The notes under the pieces: generated by a model
Seen by the model: the letters and a program-made list of their open reading frames with translations, nothing else
Databases searched by the model: none
Told to the model about the DNA's origin: nothing
Assembly (NCBI GenBank): GCA_900547945.1
Contig: URIT01000107.1
Coordinates: 1 to 11,612 of the forward strand
DNA length: 11,612 nt
Direction: 5' to 3'
From: an uncultured bacterium
GTDB lineage: Bacteria > Verrucomicrobiota > Kiritimatiellia > RFP12 > UBA1067
Made by a program: the position numbers and the translations under genes
Part shown: positions 7,741 through 11,612 of the stretch, piece after piece
How positions within the stretch are numbered: the stretch's first letter is position 1
Layout of the letters: each line of letters begins with the position of its first letter

Positions 7741-8511
7741 TCATGTCTGAACGTTGTCACAACCCTCGCCTGTCAATTGTGAATCTTGAACCTTCCGGGG
7801 GATTGGGGCCGGCGCAATTTCCTGCGCCCGCAGCGCCTCGACGAGCGCGACGCCCGCGCTCGTGCCGAGGCGCGTTGCGCCGGCGCGGAGCAGCGCGCGC
7901 GCATCCGCGAGCGTGCGGATGCCGCCCGCCGCCTTCACGCCCCTTTCGGGCCCCACGCAGCGGCGCATGAGCGCCACGTCCGCCACCGTCGCACCACCCG
8001 TCCCGAAGCCCGTCGAGGTCTTCACGAAATCGACGTCCGCCTCGCACGCAAGGGCGCAGGCGCGTTCCTTCTGCGCGTCCGTGAGATAGCAGTTTTCGAG
8101 AATCACCTTCGAGACCGCCCCTGCGTCGCGGCAGATGCGCGCGAACTGCGCGAGTTCATTCCGGACGAACGCCGCATCGCCGCTCTGGAGCGCCCGGACA
8201 TTCTGGACGATGTCCACCTCGCCCGCGCCCTTCGCGAGCGCATCGCGTACCTCGAAGAGCTTCGCCTCGGTCGTCATCTGCCCGAGCGGGAAGCCCGCGA
8301 CGGCCGTCACCTTCACGCCCGTCCCTCGCAGCGCCGCCGCGCAGCGCGCGACCTCGCAGCCGTTCACCGCAACGCTCGCGAAGCGGTACGCCGCCGCCTC
8401 GGCGCACAGCCGTTCAAGGACCTTCGCGTCGCCGAACGCCTTGAGGTAGGTGTGGTCGATGAGTCCCGCGAACTCGGCGGGCGTAAACGCAGGGGGGGCA
8501 AGGTTGGGCAT
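7741..8511 (-). CDS. deoC: Deoxyribose-phosphate aldolase
   Basis: It catalyses the reversible cleavage of 2-deoxyribose 5-phosphate to glyceraldehyde 3-phosphate and acetaldehyde, in cytosolic deoxynucleoside breakdown. The class I aldolase barrel is clear: IDHTYLK at 18-24, D100 in EVDIVQNV, the Schiff-base Lys164 in DFVKTSTGFGTGGAT, Lys193 in GVKAAGGIRT, and GATRLGTSAG at 211-220. These correspond to E. coli D102, K167 and K201. At 256 residues it exceeds the usual length of about 220-250: the last 25 or so residues (from EIAPAPIPRK) are translated from repeat copy B and are likely a nonfunctional tail. No other nucleoside-salvage gene is nearby. GGAG lies ten bases before the ATG. Confidence 0.95.
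   Translation of the reverse strand: MPNLAPPAFTPAEFAGLIDHTYLKAFGDAKVLERLCAEAAAYRFASVAVNGCEVARCAAALRGTGVKVTAVAGFPLGQMTTEAKLFEVRDALAKGAGEVDIVQNVRALQSGDAAFVRNELAQFARICRDAGAVSKVILENCYLTDAQKERACALACEADVDFVKTSTGFGTGGATVADVALMRRCVGPERGVKAAGGIRTLADARALLRAGATRLGTSAGVALVEALRAQEIAPAPIPRKVQDSQLTGEGCDNVQT
7752..7815 (-). repeat. 64-bp intergenic repeat, copy B
   Basis: This is the second copy of the element at 4224-4287. It keeps the TCACAATTGACA core and the CCCCAATCC(T/C)CCG block, but its variable spacer is mixed sequence (GGCGAGGGTTG) where copy A has ten G. It overlaps the deoC 3' end and precedes the miniprotein gene. The odd palindrome TTGTGACAA lies inside it. Confidence 0.6.
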
Positions 8512-8559
8512 GTCGAAATCACTCCAGAACGTTCAAGGGCAAGCCTCGTGACAAGGGCA

Positions 8560-8568
8560 ATTATACCA
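8560..8568 (-). promoter_or_regulatory. Extended -10 promoter of deoC
   Basis: On the minus strand TGG-TATAAT gives a consensus -10 (8565-8560) with the TGn extension. No good -35 box is seen at 17 bases; the region is C-rich. The start site would fall near 8553, giving a leader of about 40 bases before the ATG at 8511. Confidence 0.6.
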
Positions 8569-8615
8569 AATCCCGCCTTGCCGGGGGGCGTCCGTTTGCC
8601 GCGCGTTACCGTGGG

Positions 8616-8672
8616 CGCCGTTACCCTCGCATTTATATAAATGCGAGGGTAACGGAAAGAGGTCTGTCAGCG
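8616..8672. repeat. 57-bp repeat with a perfect 38-bp palindrome, left copy
   Basis: Bases 8618-8655 form a perfect 38-base palindrome centred on ATTTATATAAAT, with GC-rich outer arms (CCGTTACCCTCGC). A tail ending GGTCTGTCAGCG follows on the plus strand. The same unit recurs at 11556-11612 in the same orientation with three differences. Two of these, T8621/A8652 against C11561/G11592, pair with each other in the stem. There is no T tract, so a classic terminator is not obvious. It could be a REP-like element, a transcription stop for convergent or tandem units, or a recombination site. Confidence 0.8.
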
Positions 8673-9086
8673 AGCCGTCTGGATCGCGCGCACCGAGGAA
8701 AAGTTTATCGGCGTGGTCGAGGATGCAGCGGTTGCGTTGGGCGGCGGAGCGGGCATCGACGCGGCGGATGGACTGCGAGACGGGCGAGACGACGAGAAGC
8801 CACCCCTCGGCAAGCGGCTTGCGGAAGAGCGTGGGAATGTGCCGTTCGTCCCACATCCGCCGCGCCAGGACGAGAATGAGGGGCGAAGTTCCCTTCAAGA
8901 GGATGTTGAGGACTTCCTTCTCCAACGGACTCTGAAACCCGCTCATCACGCACACCCCTTCGTCGCGCATCCGCGTCGCCCTGTCGAGACACCGCATCAC
9001 CGCCTCCGGCGGCACACGCCACGACGCAAGAAAGCCGACCTTTTTCTTGTTCCAACAAGACAAAATTACCAAAGGCCTTTAATCCG

Positions 9087-9115
9087 TTAAACCTAACTGT
9101 CGCAGTTAGGTTTAA
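9087..9115. repeat. Perfect 13-bp-stem hairpin between the RloB-like and DprA-like genes
   Basis: TTAAACCTAACTG (9087-9099) pairs perfectly with CAGTTAGGTTTAA (9103-9115) across a three-base TCG loop. It lies 51 bp past the RloB-like stop, so it may end transcription of the ATPase-Toprim pair. Only the T-rich end of its own arm stands in for a U tract. It also occupies the place where the start of the DprA-like gene should be. Confidence 0.65.
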
Positions 9116-9165
9116 GACCGTGAGGCACAAAGTTACGTCAGTTCCCGATGCCGTTGCAATGTCGG

Positions 9166-9857
9166 TCAACTCCGGAAGCAAATATCGAGATTGGTATGCC
9201 GATGCAGGGAGTTCAACCCCTGGCGGATATATTCCCATGTTTCCTGATAGTTTCCCGTAACCGCAATGACGGGATCCGAAATAAACTTTACGAATCCATC
9301 GAAATTGTTCTTATACGTCTTGGCAAACAGAAAGGCGTTCCGCCTCTTGGTCTCGTCATCGCTGTTTGGCACTCCGTAGAGAACATGATCGAGATTACAG
9401 GACATGTAGTGAATCGAATAGGGGACGCTTCCCCACACGGTAGCGATTGAACTCAGCCTGTTGAGATTGGCGCTCTTCCGCGCATTGCGCTCTTTGATTC
9501 TACTGCCTGGAGAGGCTACGATATTTGCGTCACCGTAGAGAGGCCGGCCCAGGTGGCTGGGATCCTCAACCACATTTTCAGGAGGTATGTAGGCGCCATC
9601 TGTGTCCGTAACATGGATAACTTTGAGGAAGTCCTGCCGTTTGAGGCCATATCTTGGAGCCCAGTTCCTCATCAGGCGTCCTACGGAAGAGACGATGTTT
9701 GACGGAGTGCTGTCCTCATCGGCCGTGATGTCCCCATGCACAACCTTGATCCTGACTTCATTCGGGTCAAATTTTCCGAAAAGAACTGTTCAAGGGCTGT
9801 TTCGTCGGTCGGGCCCTCAACAATAATCAGCACGACCTTGCTCCGTTTACGAGGCAT
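9166..9857 (-). CDS. RloB-like Toprim protein, needs a -1 frame change (about 230 aa)
   Basis: Translation starts at ATG 9857, overlapping the ATPase stop by 11 bases, and gives MPRKRSKVVLIIVEGPTDE, the Toprim Glu motif (Glu14). After Leu30 the protein continues one frame back as DPNEVRIKVVHGDITADEDS, then VIHVTDTDGAYIP (Toprim DxD, Asp85 and Asp87 of the joined protein), then NLDHVLYGVPNSDDETKRRNA near the C-terminus. This order and length fit the RloB family. Without the shift, the first frame stops after about 58 residues. An in-frame start at 9741 would lack the catalytic Glu. Toprim partners of ABC-type ATPases act as nucleases in OLD, AbiL and PARIS-type defence; that role is inferred. 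The frame change lies at A AAT TTG (see 9769-9775). Confidence 0.72.
9769..9775 (-). other. Slippery heptamer A AAT TTG at the RloB-like frame change
   Basis: The zero-frame codons are GAA-AAT-TTG, so the heptamer has the X XXY YYZ form of -1 ribosomal slippage sites. Slippage would give SENL followed directly by DPNEVRIKVV. A single lost T would also explain the break, since one more T would read SENFDPNEV. I see no strong stem-loop just downstream by eye. Confidence 0.35.
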
Positions 9858-11286
9858 CGCCGCCTCCCTTGCCCTCTCCGTTCAGCAATTCTCCAGCAGA
9901 CATAAAGGCATAGGAGATTTCAGCGTTGTTGGTGCGGCTGTACACCTCTTCGCTCTGCCCTCCCAGCAGAATGTCGCGATAGTAGAAATCGCGCAGATTG
10001 TTGTTCGACTTGACGTTGCGGAATCGGATGTAGCGATTGTCGGGATTTGTCGTCGTGAACGCGATCATGTCCCTGCGCAGCGTCTCAAGCGGACGCAGGT
10101 TGTGCGAGGTGAAGATCAATTGCCCACGCCCCCGCTCGGAGACGATCTGCAGAAGCTCGCCCAGCAGGTATTCGAACACGCCGGAATCCAGCTCATCGAT
10201 CGCGACCGTGGTCGAGGGTTTGTTGAACGCCTCGATGAGCAGATGCAATACCGAGATAATCTTCTTGATGCCTTCGGACTCGTATTTGAGCGGAATCTCC
10301 TGCGTATTCTTGAGCGAAACAAGTTGAACCAGCACCCCTGTCGATCCGTCCGCCAGCAACTTGTTGCCGATATTCTTGAGGGCGATGGTCAAGCCGGGCA
10401 CGAGCTTGCAAAGCACGATGTTCATGTGCTTGATCAGAATCTGCGCCGTGTCAAAGGCTTTCTGAGGGACAAGGCTGTCCTCGTTGAGCGGAAGAAGTAT
10501 CGAACCTGTTGACTTGAATTGCGGCTGCTCGTAGGTGAACGAAATCGGCAGCGCATTCAAGCTGATCAGACCTGTCGACAGCGTCCTGACGACAAACAGT
10601 TCATATTGCCCGTAATGGCGCAGTCGGGCGATGACGTTCTTCAGCTGCTGAGAATCCTCATTCGCGGCCTTCGCCATGATTTCCGCGAATTCGGACGAAA
10701 AGACAAACGAGCGGGAATTCTCCATCGACAGCCGTTTGGCGACAATCAGGGACTCTCTCGCCTTTTTGTCTGCGGCAACCAGCGCGCGCAGACGTGTCGC
10801 GGGCTTGAACGTGTCTTCTGCGTTTGTGTCAATCAGAACGGCTTTGCGCGTCGTTTCTCCGTCAATCGTTGACGTGACCGAGATCTTTTCATTTGCAAAC
10901 TGAATCCGCGGAATCCACACCGCGTTCTCGACGGCCATGCAGTCCTCGCACTTTTGAACGGCAACAGAATATTCAACCCGCCGAACAACGCCCTTGTCAT
11001 CGTCAAGACGAAAGGTCCAGGTCAATTCGGATGACTTAGACTCGACATTGATGTAGTGCATCCATTCCTGAACTTCACTGGGCGAACAACAAGGAAATGG
11101 CGACAGCAGATGTTTGAGGACCTGGAGGGAGTCAATCAATGCCGTCTTTCCAGATCCGTTCTGCCCATAGACGCCGAGGACGCTACAGGCAGAATCCGTC
11201 TCCTGCCCCTTAGACAGATCAATTGCGCCATGTCGCACATTTTTGAAGCGCCCAAGGGCAATGCCGATTAGTCGAATGCGTTCCAT
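9847..11286 (-). CDS. AAA/ABC-type ATPase, RloA/OLD-like (479 aa)
   Basis: ATG 11286 is chosen because GAGGAG lies about ten bases upstream and a strong promoter sits at 11317-11345; the longer frame from 11394 would begin upstream of that promoter. The protein opens like SMC/RecF-type ATPases (IRLIGIALGRFKNVRHGAI, residues 4-22), with Walker A GQNGSGKT at 41-48. It has an ABC-signature-like stretch YESEGIKKIISVL, Walker B TTVAIDELDSG (Asp364, Glu365) and an H-loop FTSHNLRPLE (His395). A long insertion separates the two halves, as in AAA_15/AAA_21 and OLD ATPases. It overlaps the RloB-like start, so the two proteins are probably coupled and form one complex. RloA is the usual partner of RloB. 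GC content is visibly lower than in the genes to the left, suggesting acquisition. A role in anti-phage defence is inference. Confidence 0.85.
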   Translation of the reverse strand: MERIRLIGIALGRFKNVRHGAIDLSKGQETDSACSVLGVYGQNGSGKTALIDSLQVLKHLLSPFPCCSPSEVQEWMHYINVESKSSELTWTFRLDDDKGVVRRVEYSVAVQKCEDCMAVENAVWIPRIQFANEKISVTSTIDGETTRKAVLIDTNAEDTFKPATRLRALVAADKKARESLIVAKRLSMENSRSFVFSSEFAEIMAKAANEDSQQLKNVIARLRHYGQYELFVVRTLSTGLISLNALPISFTYEQPQFKSTGSILLPLNEDSLVPQKAFDTAQILIKHMNIVLCKLVPGLTIALKNIGNKLLADGSTGVLVQLVSLKNTQEIPLKYESEGIKKIISVLHLLIEAFNKPSTTVAIDELDSGVFEYLLGELLQIVSERGRGQLIFTSHNLRPLETLRRDMIAFTTTNPDNRYIRFRNVKSNNNLRDFYYRDILLGGQSEEVYSRTNNAEISYAFMSAGELLNGEGKGGGDAS

Positions 11287-11316
11287 AGTCTTGCTTCTCC
11301 TCGTTGCTGGCGGCGT

Positions 11317-11345
11317 AGTATAACAAATCGGCCGGCAGAAATCAA
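11317..11345 (-). promoter_or_regulatory. Promoter of the ATPase-Toprim pair
   Basis: TTGATT (11345-11340) and TATACT (11322-11317) are 17 bases apart on the minus strand, with TGT before TATACT as an extended -10. The start site would fall near 11310, giving a leader of about 24 bases that holds the ribosome site for ATG 11286. Confidence 0.65.
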
Positions 11346-11555
11346 TGACTGAAACGAAGTATCGAAACAAATTGTTCCGACTTCGCAAAACCATTCACTT
11401 GCCCGCTCAATGGCAAGAAGCCTCGTCAGCATGCCATTTGTCAGTGAACACTTTATCATGACGGACATTATGACCTTCCCCGTCCCAACACGCTTCACGA
11501 TTCTTCACTACCGCCCTTTCTGCGTGTCCTTACGGTCTAGTGCCCCAAAACCATT
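11346..11555. other. Non-coding stretch between the cassette promoter and the right-hand repeat
   Basis: I see no convincing gene, RNA or mobile-element sequence here. A 76-codon minus frame (11498-11268) crosses the ATPase promoter and start and has no recognisable motif. Confidence 0.4.
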
Positions 11556-11612
11556 CGCCGCTACCCTCGCATTTATATAAATGCGAGGGTAGCGGAAGGA
11601 GGTCTGTCAGCG
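11556..11612. repeat. 57-bp repeat with a perfect 38-bp palindrome, right copy (touches the window end)
   Basis: The 38-base palindrome is at 11558-11595 and the GGTCTGTCAGCG tail runs to the last base, so the match to 8616-8672 may continue outside the window. Read on the minus strand, the tail and palindrome give LTDLLPLPSHLYKCEGSG, against LTDLFPLPSHLYKCEGNG at the end of the DprA-like frame. A second DprA-like gene may therefore end here; in that frame a stop is reached at 11530. Confidence 0.8.

Larger units (their letters stand above)
8533..9091 (-). pseudogene. DprA/Smf-like Rossmann protein, frame broken
   Basis: The frame read from TTG 9072 gives VGFLASWRVPPEAVMRC, VCVMSGFQSPLEKEVLNILL, then LVLARRMWDERHIP and GSLTDLF. 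This resembles the short DprA/Smf-like nucleotide-binding proteins (about 130-150 aa) annotated in Bacteroidota and related genomes. The expected N-terminal strand, FNGLKAFGNFVLLEQEK, is present but in another frame from 9091. Removing one base from the run of five A (9045-9041) would join the two. No ATG or GTG start precedes it in that frame; a palindrome sits there instead, and the nearest start is TTG at 9130. At the other end the frame runs through the 38-bp palindrome and across the deoC promoter to a stop at 8533, so its last 35 or so residues are probably not native. A decayed gene is most likely; a sequencing error is possible. Confidence 0.6.

Noticed and set aside
8618..8655. Intrinsic terminator
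   Set aside because: The stem is strong but no T tract follows on either strand, and the AT centre leaves no normal loop; treated as a repeat instead.
8705..9238. Minus-strand open frame of 177 codons overlapping the DprA-like gene
   Set aside because: Only its middle part (from 9091 to about 9045) looks real, as the displaced N-terminus of the DprA-like protein; the rest is shadow.
11268..11498. Minus-strand open frame of 76 codons
   Set aside because: It crosses the ATPase promoter and start codon, has no motif and no clear ribosome site.
1..11612. tRNA, rRNA, CRISPR array or transposase gene
   Set aside because: No cloverleaf, repeat-spacer pattern or transposase motif was found on either strand by reading.

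Overview
The window looks like a piece of a high-GC (about 65-70% by eye) bacterial chromosome. Every gene I can support lies on the minus strand, so transcription runs from high to low coordinates. The gene set resembles what is common in Kiritimatiellota and related Verrucomicrobiota/Lentisphaerota: a large secreted protein with autotransporter-type beta-strand repeats, a PA14 domain and a lectin-like domain; a secreted FAD oxidoreductase with a discoidin-like insertion; and several other exported enzymes. This placement is an inference from gene content, with no marker gene behind it.

Region 1 (1-8511) is a high-GC block of mostly exported enzymes. In transcription order it holds deoC (deoxyribose-phosphate aldolase, 8511-7741, extended -10 promoter), a 54-residue secreted miniprotein (7573-7409), a Tat-exported metallophosphoesterase (7396-6002), a zinc phospholipase C / S1-P1-like secreted enzyme (5989-4244), the 1153-residue PA14/lectin-like surface protein (4171-710), and a secreted FAD oxidoreductase that runs off the left edge (661-1). 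The miniprotein, phosphoesterase and phospholipase-like genes are separated by only 12 bp each and look like one operon. A diverged repeat of about 64 bp occurs twice, each time at the 3' end of one gene and just upstream of a secreted-protein unit (4224-4287 and 7752-7815). In the first copy it carries a TTGACA box followed by a run of ten G, which would sit inside the promoter spacer of the large surface protein. That is the layout of a phase-variable promoter.

Region 2 (about 8616-11612) is a lower-GC cassette bounded by two direct copies of a 57-bp repeat containing a perfect 38-bp palindrome. The two copies differ inside the palindrome only by a compensating base pair. The cassette holds an AAA/ABC-type ATPase (11286-9847) and an overlapping RloB-like Toprim protein (9857-9166), an ATPase-nuclease pair of the kind found in RloAB/AbiL-type anti-phage systems. 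Downstream is a damaged DprA/Smf-like gene (about 9091-8533). The RloB-like frame needs a -1 shift at an A AAT TTG heptamer, and the DprA-like frame is broken at a run of five A. These could be programmed frameshifting, gene decay or sequencing errors. The most interesting features are this palindrome-bounded putative defence cassette and the homopolymer-bearing promoter of the surface protein.
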